The notes beneath the pieces are model-generated. The model saw only the letters and a program-made list of their open reading frames with translations, did no database searches and was not told where the DNA came from. The position numbers and the translations under genes were made by a program. Shown here piece after piece: positions 23,757-36,900 of a stretch of 64,000 nt of DNA. Source of the stretch: Hemileia vastatrix (taxonomy: Eukaryota; Basidiomycota; Pucciniomycetes; Pucciniales; Zaghouaniaceae). Every line of letters begins with the position of its first letter. Position 1 is the stretch's first letter. Location of the stretch: NCBI GenBank assembly GCA_030280995.1, contig JASXTE010000008.1:4731001-4795000 (forward strand), in the 5' to 3' direction.

Positions 23757-24348
23757 TTTAATTTATTGATTTTTAAGTTGTTTCAAAGTCTCGTACTTGA
23801 TAAAAGCATACAGGACAATGCTACAATTTAAAAATTAATAATTTATTGAAGTATAAATTTCTAAGTCAATATATTGGTCAGAGCAAGATTTTTCATTTTA
23901 TATATGTGGATATGATAATTCTGTAAATTTTTTAATATTACTAGTTTATTGGAGTTATACTTTCATTATATTATTAATATTAATTGTAGAGCCAAATCTC
24001 GTACTTGCTGAATGCATACTGGATAAAGCTATACTCTTTATATGTATAATTTAATAAAGTATACCTTTGAAAAACTTTCTTAATATTTGAAATAAAGAAA
24101 AAGTATATAAATTTACTAATATGTAGAAATGCTAACTTTTGTATTTCTAATATCGAAGATATGATAAAGCTAAAGGTATCATTGACTGATAATTGAAATT
24201 ATGTTACTATTTTCTAATTTTTGATTTTTTTCTATTTTAAATCAAAATTTAATTCTCTTAGGATTGAACCATCAATGAGTAACAATTTGAAAAAAAACGG
24301 CCATGGAAGAACTCTAACAATAGGTGGGCAAAAGACATTGCTACTGGA
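23757..24348. other. upstream region of the TET-like gene
   Basis: AT-rich. It contains two copies of the GTACTTG...GCATAC repeat (about 23792 and 24001). The reading frame of the next gene stays open upstream of its first ATG to about 24281, so an upstream exon is possible but none could be assigned. Confidence 0.45.
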
Positions 24349-25481
24349 ATGAAACTTGTAAATGCTTTTGGAATGGATACAAATGGGAAGAAGCCACATT
24401 TCCATGCACGATCTTATTCAAATAATATGAAAGATTGCAATAATTATTACAATTTTTTTCCTGGATGTAGTATTTATAAACCAAAAGGTGTCTTAATACC
24501 TAATGTTCTTGTGCAGACTTTTGAAATTCATGAGCTCAAAGAACTAGATATGTTAGAAGATACGGTGAAATGCATTAAGGATCTTTCTTACTGCAAACAT
24601 GAAATTAAAAATAATGGTTATCATCAAAGAGCTGGTGGTTTTGGAAAAATGTTTGGTGGTGGCTTTATTTTAGATAAGAAGAAATCTTTATATATTCGTA
24701 AGTGTCACTTTTTTTATTTTAAATACTGAATTTTTGAATGCTTTTCCTTGCAGATGAATACACTGATTATATTGTACAAACGGATGAATATAAAAAACGA
24801 ATGAAGAGGATTGCAATGTACTTTGAATATTTTTTTAAAAAAATATCATATGTAAGATACAACGAGGAAACTAATATTTGTGCAAAACTTGGTAATCCTG
24901 GATTTTCAAAAGATTCTAGTGAAGAAGAGGGTGTACCATTTGCTAGTAATTTAACTTGGACATTTGGAGCAAATGGTAATGGGTTCTCCAATAAGTTTCA
25001 TCTCGATAAGGATGCAAGTGAGTATACTTTAGGAATATTTTTTCCTAAAGATACAGAAAACAATACCATTCATATGAAGTATGATAAGACCCAACCACGA
25101 CAAACAGGTGGAGAACTTATGTTTCCCGAAATTCGAAGTAAAATCAACTTTGAAGCAACTAATGGAATAACAGTGACATTATGGCCTGCCAATCAACTTA
25201 GGCATTTTACCTCAAGATTTCACGAAATTCCTGGCTTCACTAGGATAGGTTCTTCTATTCATATCAGCACTAGAAATTTTCATGCTATAGAAAAGCTTAA
25301 CATTTTTGATATTGATATTTCAGAGTACTTGGAAATTAAAGAAGAAAAAGATAGGTATAAATATTTGATTAGTGCTTTGAGAGTTTTTTTGAAAAGAGAT
25401 GACTTAATAGAGGAAGAAATAAATTCAGCAAAGTATTATTTATCTAATGTTAAGACAAATCTAAAAAATCTAGATATTTAA
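24349..25481 (+). CDS. TET/JBP-like 2OG-Fe(II) dioxygenase, two exons
   Basis: Exons 24349-24697 and 24754-25481, joined across a 56-nt intron (GTAAGT...TTGCAG), give 358 residues. The second exon holds the dioxygenase fold signature: GANGNGFSNKFHLDKD with iron ligands H199 and D201, a GGELMFPE strand, a distal H267 in LRHFTS, and R280, which could bind 2-oxoglutarate. This H-x-D...H...R pattern with a GG-x-L/F-x-F-P segment is typical of TET/JBP-like oxygenases expanded in basidiomycetes, which oxidise methylated pyrimidines in the characterised members. All key residues are present and the frame is intact, unlike nearby genes. The N-terminus may be incomplete. Substrate is not deducible. 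A related but non-DNA 2OG oxygenase is the alternative. Confidence 0.7.
24698..24753 (+). other. intron of the TET-like gene
   Basis: 56 nt, GTAAGT donor, TTGCAG acceptor. Splicing restores the frame, giving a His codon at the junction. Confidence 0.75.
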
Positions 25482-26274
25482 ATATTAAAAATTTATATTA
25501 TATATACACAACTTAATGCAAAATTAAACATGATAAATACTGGGAGTAGCTGTAACATTTTCAGTTTTGATAATTATAGTATTATCTATTTTTTTATTTG
25601 TGAAATAAAATAATTTTTTTTCATAATATTATAAGAAAATTTGATTTACTTTTGAGGAAATATATAAGTTTTGAAATCTTTAAATGTCATTTTTATTAAA
25701 TTGGTAGCAAAGGTTCTAAAAAAAACTATAATAAAGAATTTGAAATATATTAGCCATAAAAATGTGCTTTTAATGCTACCAAATTAACTGTATAGTATTT
25801 TATGTAAAACAGGCTTATTAATAAAAAAGTTAATAATAAATAGTTGATGAAAGAATTTTGAATCCATAATAGATTAAATTGTATTTTTTTAAGAATGTAC
25901 TCATTTAATTATTTAAATTTTTCTATTTCTGATTAAAAATGTTACAATCAACGAAAATATTTGTAATAATTAATATATTATATAATATTAAAGGTAAAGT
26001 ATCAAAACTAGAGCAGTTATCATATTTTTATATAAACAATAAAATATTTAAGAATTTAATACAAGTATTTGAAATCATATAAGTAGATTTTAAAATCTTT
26101 GTTATTGCTGCACTTACAATAATTTTTTTTAATAATTAATTTAAAAAATCATGTCAAAGGTTACTTAATAAATTTCAAATATGGTCACATTTTTGACTTA
26201 TTTGAAGGAAAATAACTTAAATTATACAAGATAAATCATATAGACAGAACTTTATTTATTTACATGTTGGAATA
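25482..26274. other. intergenic DNA, no gene seen
   Basis: AT-rich with A/T runs and stop codons in all frames. Confidence 0.6.
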
Positions 26275-28686
26275 TTAATTTATTGAAAGGCTATGTTTAG
26301 CAAAAAAAGGTGATACTGGCTGAATGGAGCTTAAGTGATTAAGAAAATTTGCAGAAATAGCCCTAGAAATTCCCGGAGGACTTGGGGTATCAAATTTTAA
26401 AGGAAATGTATCACACTTGCCTATAAAAGGTTTTATTAATGTTAAAATATAGTTATTTAAATTTTTCCAAATTATTTCTTCCATCAAATCATTTTTTTTT
26501 CATGTAAATTAAGAAACTTAACTTCTGATATTACCTCCAAGCAATCAGCTGCTGAAGCCAATCTATGATCTTGAGAGCTCATAAATAAACCACAGAAACC
26601 ATCGATAATATAGAATGTGAAAGATTGATATTGGTGGTGGGAGTATTCAGAATTTATTTTGTTTAGTGCAGCTTTTTTTTTATGTCTCATTATAGTCAGT
26701 TCAGTATTTTTGTTTTTCTCACTTAATTGTTGAGCTTCGCTAGTCTTGCCACTTGATATTGTTGCAGCACAATATTTTGATTTAAGAATGATAATTGACA
26801 TAATTATATCAATGATAATATTTCTGATTTGAAGAAGAGTTGACATTTATATATCACGGGTTTGAAGTGAAGTGGGACCAACTTCTAAGCCATCAGAAAT
26901 TGGACTCTTCAGATTTGAAAGGTGAGCTAGAAGCTGAAGACCACGTTCAATTGGACAATCTGAGTTAATGTTTTGATGTGATGGAAGCTGGCTGAATTCA
27001 TGTGCGGTCAGATAAAGTGAAGATGATATAAGAGATACCCATGAAGAACGGAAGTGGTCACTTGGGATCATTAATCTCATGAGCATTCGGATAAGATTGG
27101 ATTCAGGGTGATCCATTTTCTTTGTTGAGGAAAGAATTTCAGTATTTAAACCATCAGGATCACATAAATCTTCCATTTTTTTGAAATCAATATTATTGAG
27201 TACCCATAGCTGTGAGCTATCAATCTCTAAAAAAATATTTGCTACAAAAGAAAAAAAAAATAAGTAAAAGAACAAAAGTCAAGACTAAAAATTATGGTAA
27301 CTTACATAACTCAGTAAGTTTTGAAAGCCAATCTTCTCCACCTGATTTTTCCCAATGAAAAGTAAACATTGGAATATTTAACATTGGTTCTTGGGAAGAA
27401 GTAGAAGAGCGTAATTCAAGGAGAGTAACAATTTCCAACCACAACCTGAGGACCTTTGCCGTGCTGATTCTACCTTTATAAAATTTATAAATTTTACAGA
27501 ATTCCTCCTGCAAATCAGAGTCTTTTAGAACTGAGGGTGAATAAGTTAGAGGTTTTTTGATATCTTGATTGGAGTTGATTTCAATGGTAGAGAAGCTTTC
27601 AAAGAGGTCAATGTAGGTTATTTAGGAGGTAATGGGTATTGCTTCTTAGAAATGAAGGAATTCGGTGATGAGCTGTTTGACTAATCATCTTTATAAAACA
27701 TATCCTCATGTCTTGAAGAAGATTTTAAAGTTTTCTTGTTTTGAAGAGCAAGCATAGCTTCATATTCTGACAGTTCATCATCGCTCTTTTCATCATCTTC
27801 ATCAGGGAGAGGGCATTTATGGATGGAACAGTCTACAGTAGGTGAGTTTCTGGTACAAAATATCAAAAGAAAAATAAATAGTACAATATGTAAGCAATAA
27901 AAGAGATATATGATAAAATTTTAAAGATAAAAGAATAACAATAAAAAAAAAGGAAAAAAGAATATACTCATTAAAAAAGCCTTTGCTTTTTTTTAGATTT
28001 ATTATTAGATACATCAGAAAAATCATTAGCAGAAGACAGTTTAATACAGCAAACAAAAAGGAGCCTTGGGATAATTTCTTTTTCTTGGAGCGGATAACAG
28101 GTGTTTCAAAATTTTCCTTAGAAGTTGAAGCATGAGTTGAAGCTGATGGTTTATCTGTCTCATCATTATCCCTAATGACAATGACATCATCAGGAAGAAT
28201 CACACCCTCCTTCTAAGCTACAAATATATATGAAGAAAAATTTTTTTAATAACCTTATCTTCTAATTTAAAAGAAGACAAAAAAAGTGAAGAAAATACAT
28301 TTTTCAAGGTTTTTCACATATTGTAGTAAGTTTTTACAAGGGTTAAATAAATATGAAGGAGAAGGATTATTGTTAAGGATTGTGACAAGTTCTTCCATTT
28401 TATCTCTAGTTAATTCAAGTAAATTGTGATATTTAACTCTTGTTATTTCCTGCCTCTCATCGCTAAGTAGAGGTGGGTTAGGTTCCATGCCAAGTGGCAG
28501 ACATGGTGCAAGCTCAAAAGCTTCAAAGTGAGTATCATTCTGAGAGTGGGATGGAAAACATTCGGGCGCTGGAAAATCAATTTTTTGAAAAAAAAAGATA
28601 TAGAACATAAGTGAAATATATAAATTAAGAGAGAGGAAAATGATACACATACAAAGTGGAGGTGTAGGATTTTGAATACTAGACAT
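26275..28686 (-). pseudogene. unknown multi-exon gene, disrupted
   Basis: Read on the minus strand from MSSIQNP at 28686. Probable introns follow a GTATGT donor (about 28649, acceptor about 28569), GTATTT (about 28295, acceptor about 28220) and GTAAGT (about 27303, acceptor about 27242). The N-terminal part is proline-rich, then acidic with an IRSKKKK nuclear-localisation-like stretch and a second acidic run (DEDDEKSDDELSEYE). The C-terminal part is helical, with no motif I recognise. Stop codons at 27681-27683 and 26847-26849 and a slip in an A-run near 26490 break what otherwise reads as one protein. It could instead be two genes (27681-28686 and 26275 to about 27620). Function unknown. Confidence 0.45.
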
Positions 28687-29689
28687 ATTGATTAATGAAT
28701 ATTAAAAAAATGTATTTGATATCAAAAAATTATGATGTAATATGATGAATAATTATAAGAAACTCTATTCTAGAAAATTTAAGTTGATAATTTAATAGGA
28801 TAAAAAATTGTATAAGATTAAAATTAAAGTGTGGATGAAAGAAACAGAAAACATAAAGAGGGGGATTTTATATTATTTGAGCTTTTTTTAACATGTATTA
28901 TTCATAGTGGGGTAAACTGAGTAACATGCTAAATCACAATCTGTTTATATTGAAGCGAAATTTGATGTAGCTAACAGAAAATACTAGTAATTCTTTGGGT
29001 ACTTTTAGTGTGAAAAACAAATAATAACAAATGTATATCCCATATGCAAATTTCCACAGGTAAATAAAAAATTTTTTAAATAAGAATTTACTCCTAAACA
29101 ATGGAGATACACTTAATTAGTATATTATATGAAAAAAAAAGGATAATCCTTGATGAATATATGTTAAATTTACCTTCAGGTGACAATGCGAGATTAACAT
29201 AAATACTGATATGCCTAATCAAACAAGAAATGAATTATAAATATAAAATTGGTAACATTAAAATTTAAGATAAGAATTTATTTTTTAAGTGACAGGAGGA
29301 GTGTCAGGCTAGGGTGTGGGCACCGTGACCAAACCATTGATAAACTTGGATACAACTAAGGGAAAAAAAATTGAATAGTTTTATTTTACAATATATCTTA
29401 GTCTGCACAAGATTTTGCATTGTTGTCACTAATTATACCAATATTGTTACTTTTCAAAAGTTATAGGACTACTAAGTTGATAAAATATTATTATGAATCA
29501 CCCAATGAAATACCTTAAGCAACATTCAAATTATTAAAATAATAATATTCAATTTGAGATTTGGATTAGCTAATTTTTCACAACTTACACAGTTTTTATT
29601 AATATAATAAAACTTGAAAAAAATTGTTGAGATAACCTAGAAATGGGTGCAAGAAAATGATGAAACATATGACTTGAAACTTAACTCAT
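28687..29689. other. intergenic DNA, no gene seen
   Basis: AT-rich, upstream of the preceding minus-strand gene. It borders the palindrome array and shows nothing else I could identify. Confidence 0.5.
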
Positions 29690-31650
29690 ACACTATTGAT
29701 AAACTTCATGGATCCTGATTAATTTCTATCAAAATTAATTTTGAGACTGGAATATTGAATTTTAGCTATGACCAAGTACTGTAAGTGCCATGGTTTGTAT
29801 TAAATATATTGGTATTGAAATTAATTTTGATAGGAATCAACAAGTATCATATGGCACCATGCATGAAACACTGACAGAAATCACCAAATTTATGAGGCAA
29901 TGAACCTCATAATTTTGATCAAAATTAATGTAGACCCCTGCATATTGAATACAAGCCATTTCACATAAACTTCACAGACATAGATAAAATTCAACATGCA
30001 TGGCTTAAAATTAATTTCAATTGAAATAAACCAAGGCATTAAAACATCAATTTTTATATGGTGTACTTAATCAAACCAGTTAATCTAACTGCTTAGCTTA
30101 CCTATACTTATAGGAATTTTATGCATAGTCCATGTCCATATTAATTTCAATCGAAATTAATGTTGACTAATACATAATGAATACATGCTATGCCACTTAC
30201 ACTTGCCAGGCATAGCTACCATTAAATATGCCAGTATCAAAAATTAATTTTGATCGAAATTAATGAGCATGATAATCATGAATTTCTGGAGTCAACTGCT
30301 TATTTTTATGCATGGTGCCTTTCCAACATTGATTTCAATCGAAATTACTTTTGATACTGGCATATTGCATGTAGCTATGCCTGGAAAGTGTAAGTGGCAT
30401 AGTGTGTATTCATTATGTATTGGTCAACATTAATTTCGATCGAATTTAATATTGAAATTTGCATATTGAACCCAAGCCAGCAAACAACCCAAAAGATTCT
30501 TCATAAAACTGCCCATTAATTTCGATTGAAATTAAGGCTGACTATATACATATTGAATGGTAGTTTTATCTGGTCTGAGTAAGCGGAGATTACTTATATT
30601 CAATATGTATTGGTCAACATTAATTTTGATCAAAATAATTGAGCATTTTGATGATGAAATTTTTCAGTCAGTTAGTTGTTTCAATGCATAATGGCATGCC
30701 AACATTAATTTTGATCAAAATTAATGTTGAAGTGATATAATTCTTTTTTGCATGACATCTAAAGGACAGCAAGTATTTTTAAGTATTGAAATTTACTATA
30801 CATGTTGAGGGTAAATATAAAATTTACATATCCATATTAATTTCTATAAAAATTAATGTTGACCAATACATAATAAATAGTAAATATGCCTGGCTAGTGT
30901 AAGTGGCATAGCTTTTTTTCAATCTGCACTTGGAAACATTAATTTGGATCAAAATTAAGGTTCATGATTATCATCAATTTATGCAGTCAGTTGCTTACTG
31001 TTATGCATGGTAACATGTCAACATTAATTTTAATAAAAATTGAATTTGACATGCACAAAGCATTTTTCTGTAAGATGAAAAGTAGGGCCCTCTATTCTTA
31101 AGTAAACACATTACAATGCATATTGAGCATGTATATGTCATTTACACATTAATATTAATTTCAATCAAAATTAATGTTGACCAATAAACATTGAACACAA
31201 GCTTTACAACTTACCAGATATAACTACCATTCAATATGTATATGGTCAACACTAATTTCGATCGAACTTAATGAGCATTTTTATGAAGAATTTTTTGGGA
31301 CGTTTGCTGGTTTGGGTTCAATATGCAAATTTCAATATTAAATTCTATTGAAATTAATGTTGACCAATACCTAATGAATACACACTATTCCAGTTACACT
31401 TTCCAGGAATAGACAACATGCAATATGCCAGTATCAAAAGTAATTTCGATCAAAATTAATGTTGGCAAGGCACCATGCATAAAAATAAGCAGTTTACTCC
31501 AGAAATTCATGATTATCATGCTCATTAATTTTGATCAAAATTAATTTTTGATACTGGCATATTTAATGGTAGCTATGCCTGGAAAGTAAAAGTGGCATAA
31601 CGTGTATTCACTATGTATTGGTCAACATTAAATTCGATTGAAATTAATAT
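29690..31650. repeat. array of about twenty GATC-centred palindromes at ~100-bp spacing
   Basis: A ~24-bp palindrome of the form TTAATTTYGATCRAAATTAA recurs with centres near 29728, 29825 (partial), 29919, 30020, 30150, 30253, 30338, 30440, 30525, 30630, 30714, 30843, 30948, 31031, 31165, 31260, 31347, 31449, 31533 and 31635. Spacing is 83-134 bp. The copy at 30700-30729 is a perfect 30-bp palindrome. The spacers also recur, in both orientations (TATGCC, CCAGTATC/GATACTGG and TTGGTCAACATT modules). No coding frame. It lies between two minus-strand genes. Candidate roles are subterminal repeats of a DNA transposon, a protein-binding array, or a satellite; none is established. Confidence 0.9.
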
Positions 31651-31863
31651 GGATACATAAATGTGACATAAAGAGGTATGGACCATCAATTTGTTAAAAA
31701 TACATTTTTATATCTCATACATTATTTGTTTTTCTTAAATAAAATGTTACTCTCTCTCAATATCACTTTATAACATTTACCAAGCTGCTTTGAAAAAAAA
31801 CAGAATACATAAAATTCTATATAAGATAGCTATATTACACAGAAGATCACCATTATACCTAAG

Positions 31864-33527
31864 TTATGATGATGTTGATGCTCTATTAATTGATTCACAA
31901 ATCTTTACCAGATAAATATCAGCTCCAACCCCAAGTGACTCATGTTCATTCACAGATAATCCTTGAAAAAATGTTGCTGAATAGTAATTCTTGGGGAGGT
32001 ATTTGGGAACATTTAATATACCATTTTGTGCAACTGTCCTTTCTGATGACTGTGAATATGTTTTTAATGCTGATTTTCTTTGAGCTGGTGTATGGGCTAT
32101 GTCCTGAATCATCTTATCCATTTTTTTAAACAAATCATTGAGTTCAGGATTTCGCCATCCAAGAATAGCTTGGATAGGTGCAGTTGGGGCTGGTGCTGAG
32201 CCTTCCTCGATATCAGAGATGCACCTAGTATCATGAAAAAGCACAACAAAACCTGGCACATCACTGCAGAGATCTCTTGCTAACTTGTAGCGTGCACTAG
32301 CAATCTGAATTCTAACTAAATAAGCTTCATAATAACAAAAAGCAAAGTAAAATAAAAAACTTACCTTTGTCCGATAATATTTTACTTGTGCCCTTGCCCT
32401 CTTTTTGATCTTTTCTCTTGCTACCCTTTCCTCTTCTTGCCCAAACAACCTTATCATCTCCTTCCCCTTATTAACTACCCATTTCTCAATAACACATTGA
32501 GTGAACTGAAGCTTTGACTGATGGATTGTATTCAAGGTGGTGAGCCACCTGGTACAGTGGTCGCATACTATGCTTCCCATGACTTGATTCCAATTGATTC
32601 CAAAAATCACGGCAAGTCCAATCAAAGGCAAATTTCCGAAAACCTTTTTCTTGCAATTCACGCTCTAAGTTTCTTTTTACAGAAAGTGGGATCGGTGCTC
32701 CTCCTTTTAGTCCTCGAGGCTCAGGTGCTGGAAAAAATTTGGGTAGTCCAATTTTGGATCGCAAAAAGGCTATAGAATTGGTTATCAGAAATTTCCGATC
32801 AGCTGCAGAATTGGCACAGTTAGAAGATTGGACTTGGGTTAGGACAGTTTGAATGGTTTTTAGTTTGAATTGGTTCCAAGCTTTCCAATTTTCAATCTCC
32901 AAAGGTGTTGGGCTGGCAGGATATTTTGTTATTTGTGTTGGTCCCCCAAGACAATACTTCAGAAAGTGGTAAATATTTCTATTTAGACTGTTCGAGCTCC
33001 TGGGAACATCATTCCTTCTAACTAAGCCTCTTACAGCCCTTAACCCCCGTTCTCGCTCATGAGACTCTGCTGAATTGAGTCTGTGGTAATCACTGATACC
33101 CATAATGATTGAGGGATTCACTAACAATTCAAATAAGTTAATTAAATTGGTTATTTTCCAATAAAAGAATACACTACAAATTTGACTTACCTGCTCCACA
33201 TGTGCTTGCTCCTTGGTTAGGCTGAGCAGATGATGATTGGTCTCCAAAAAATTCCCTCAATACTTCACTAGCCCAATCTCTTCCTAGCTGATCAGCACTT
33301 TCAGGAGAAGAAGGATGATTGGGATTAAAATTTCTCGGTTCTGAATGAGACTCTTGGCCTGGATTGGGATTAGGTGGTGGGTTAGGATTAGGCGGTACAG
33401 ATTGAGATGAATATGGAGGTGGATCAGCAGAGGGTGGTGGAGGAGTATTTCCAGTATTAGTATGTTGAGGCGGAAAACAATCAGAATCGGTTGGGTCAAC
33501 AGAAATCCCTTCAAAATTATCATCCAT
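31864..33527 (-). CDS. hypothetical protein with proline-rich N-terminus, multi-exon
   Basis: Exon 1 is 33527-33191 (acidic, then Pro/Asn-rich). A 70-nt intron at 33121-33190 (GTAAGT...TTAG) keeps phase into exon 2 from 33120. A 60-nt intron at 32305-32364 (GTAAGT...TTCAG) also keeps phase, and the last exon ends in a stop at 31864. The middle is basic and helical (SHERERGLRAVRG, LERELQEKGFRKFAFDW). Near 32530-32610 the frame must change once, so either a small intron or a frameshift lies there. No known domain is recognised. Position next to a Plavaka transposase suggests, without proof, an element-borne accessory gene. Confidence 0.5.
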
Positions 33528-33990
33528 AATGAACTGTAATAAAATAAAATAAAATAAAAATAATCAGTTGTTAAAATTTATACCTATCAAAGCTTAAGTA
33601 AAAAAAGATACTATGTATATAGTCTTGTTAACGTGTATGTTCTCTTGTCAAAAAATAAAGTGAATAATATATAGCTATCAGCTAAAGTTAAAATGTCAAA
33701 CTATTTATAGTAGATGAATGAGCAAGAAGATCATTCATTAAGTAAAAATTTTATTATATTTCTCATTATCATGATTTTCTTTCTTTCATTCTTACATTTA
33801 AGATAAAAATGACTCATTGAAAGCATGTGTTCTCTCGCAATAAAAGCAACCAAAGTAATTGTTCACTGATTTATGATAAGTTAAGTTGGATGCATTGCAT
33901 TTTTTAATCGAGCATTGAATTATTTCTTTCACCATTTACAAATATCACCAATCCTACAAATCTCCCCGATCCCAAATTAACACAAAGATG
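33528..33990. other. intergenic DNA, no gene seen
   Basis: AT-rich spacer between two minus-strand genes, with an ATAAA run near 33540-33560. No frame or repeat of note. Confidence 0.5.
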
Positions 33991-36900
33991 TTAGTCAACA
34001 GAAAATAAATTTCGATTAATTTTTTCACTCACTACTTTCTGCAGTCCATTGGCAGTGACAACCTCGTCTTTGATTCCAAACATTCCTTTTTTGTGCTTGA
34101 CAGTAGCTGCATGTCCAATTATTGCATCTTTCTTAATCACAATTTGAGTTTCTTTGGCTACTCTTACTAACCGACAATGCACTTGTGGGAAAAGCTCATA
34201 TGGATCCTTTGATGTTTCTTCTGGATGGAGCTCTTTGAAAGGACTTACTATCAAATATATTTGATTATTCTTTCCTATGACCTGAAAAGATCATCAATTT
34301 GCCCAAACTGGCTATCTTTTCCATAGTAGAATTCAATTGTTGAATTAGCAATGTGTCGATGGTAACTAGTAAACCTCTTTCCATGTATCAATATGCTTGC
34401 TACATTTTCAACTACCCAATCCCCACTTCTCTCCGATGGTGTCAAAGCCCATCTTGAAGTTTCTTTTCCCATTCGTGCCCTTACCCATTTAGTTAATAAT
34501 GTCATACTTAGATGGATACATTTGTTTTGTTTATCAAGATCAATATGGATTTTTTAGTCTCACATTGATCATTATCTTCAGCTTCTCCAAGATCTAATAC
34601 CCTAGACTTCCAATACCAATGTTTGAGCATTGTTAGCGGTATCTTTCCTGTGGTAAATATTAATAAATTAGCACAGCTGAGTTTTTAAATCATTGCTTAC
34701 AAACATTACATACGTGGATGGTGATTGTTTGGAATTTCAGATAATATATGATTCACCCGCTCTCCAGACCAAGTAGCTGTACCTGATGGTGGACCAAGAC
34801 GCTTTATCATTTCAGGATAATGTTGAGTGATATGCAGATTTGGCTTTGCATTAATATTCTTCCAAACCTCTTCAAGGCACTCACAATACTCTAACAGAAA
34901 TTGATCTAGATCTTTAAGCTCATTAGTCTGTATATTTTTTAATTTCAAAAAATTGGTGATCGAGCATAATGTTACAAGTGACTTGAGAAGATAATATTCT
35001 CTTGGTTTATCAGCTGAGGAAGCTGAAGATTCAGATTCTTTAAATTTTTCAAACCAAAGGGGTATAAGTGACAAAGGGAAGTAGAGAGTATACAGCATGT
35101 GCCATTCTGCTGCCTTGAGGGATCCTGAATTTTTAGATCCTACTGATTTTGGAACTCGTGTTAGCCAGGAAGGTCCTCTTACTTGAGCAATCATCTTCCA
35201 TACAACCTGTAGCTCTTCTGCCGTGATTTGTGGATTACTACTACCTTCATTTTCTTTCTCCTTACCTTTCCTTTTATTTTCTTCATCTCTAGCTGTCTCA
35301 TTTGATGAGTGAGATCATTCACTCTGTGATATGCTAATGCTCATTTGCCTTAAGTTATACAATGAATTCCTACTGTCACTGCTGTGAGACTTTATTGAGG
35401 CCAAATCGCTATTTGGAGGAATAAATTTGGAGCTGGATGGCCTACTCTGGCTTCTCTATCGATTTGTTCCCAATCCTTCATTATCTATTCCATGATGACT
35501 TGATGACTGTCTTAGACTCGTATGTCTTTGCCGCTTGTGCTGTCTCGTGTGTCCTGTATCATCATCATCATTATTTGTGGTGCTTAAGCTACTTCTATGT
35601 TTTTTCGAATGTTTGTTCAGTGAAGTATCAGAAAAGAAATTGTCATCTTCTTCTCTTACATGCCAATTTTTATCCTTTTCCAGCTTTCTTTCTAGATCTT
35701 TTGCTGCATTTTGGATTTGAAAATAGCTTAGACTGTGATCTTTTAGGTTGCCAAACATCAATTGAGCAATATTCAGTTGGACGCCAATATTCAAGGTTAT
35801 TCAGCTCACTCCATTGTACCCCATGATTCTGAACAATTGATACATGCTCCCAATGTGACTTAGAATTTTTCCACATTGTTTCCCAGAACATATGATCCTC
35901 ATGATTCTGTAATGAAAAATTTCCCACATTCTTTTCACTAATTTCATATTTAGAGATATTACAGAAAGAGCAGAACATTCTTGCAGAGTGACTCGAAAAG
36001 CCAGCCAATTTTGGTATTGCAGGAATGTCACCTATCAAAGAGAACAATGCAACTCTTAATTTCCGGCCTCGTGGATAAAGATGCATCTTTTCAATCAATA
36101 TACCATCCCATAGAGTTTGTAGATCATTAACAAGTGGTTTTAGAAGGTGATTAAGCTGTTCACATGTGGGTTCTGTTGGTCCAGGTATAATAGCGTACAA
36201 AAAAAGATTTTCCATTTTGTATCTATCTTCTTGAGGTAGGTTCATACATACCATCATAATATTTCCTACAGACTTCTGATGACCTTCAATCCTATTGCAA
36301 CCAGGCCTAAACCAGTTGACATATAAAGTAAACATTAAGTTTCCTGAAGTTATCGTATATTCATCATCATTTCTATTCAGAGCTGGAGTGGTAATGGGAA
36401 AGTTATTCCAAATTGAACCATCACAAACATCCTTCATCAAATCACACTCTACATGTTCTGTCACAGGGGTTTTCTTCTCAATCAGAAGCTCAAATTTGAA
36501 CACTTTGATATTTTCCTTAAGCTAGTCGATAAAAGAATGGTGATGAAATGTTTTAAGAGATAAGTAGTTTACATGTTCTTGATGTTCCTCCATCAAATAC
36601 AGCCTTTCATCACATTTAACTGCAATTTTTCCTGCTCCAAAAATTTTTAAATAGCGCTTTGATGATGAAAGAAATGCTTGATTGCAACATAGTATAGATG
36701 GTTGAGATTAAGAGCTATACTCATAAAGAGCAAAGCATTTAGGACAGCATGTTTTAGTGAAAAATGATTGATTGAGATTTAATCGACTAAAAACTGTATC
36801 TATCAAGTGTGGGATCAGGCGGACAATGCTATCAGAATCCAGTATTCCACTATCACCTAGAAGTTTGAGTTTCTTTATTGCTTCATCCAAAAATTGAGTA

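Noticed and set aside
29690..31650. CRISPR array
   Set aside because: The repeats are eukaryotic-type palindromes with diverged copies, and the spacers are themselves repeated. No cas genes, and the context is fungal.
35437..35826. 129-codon plus-strand frame
   Set aside because: It lies antisense to the Plavaka transposase, whose motifs are recognisable on the minus strand. No independent support.
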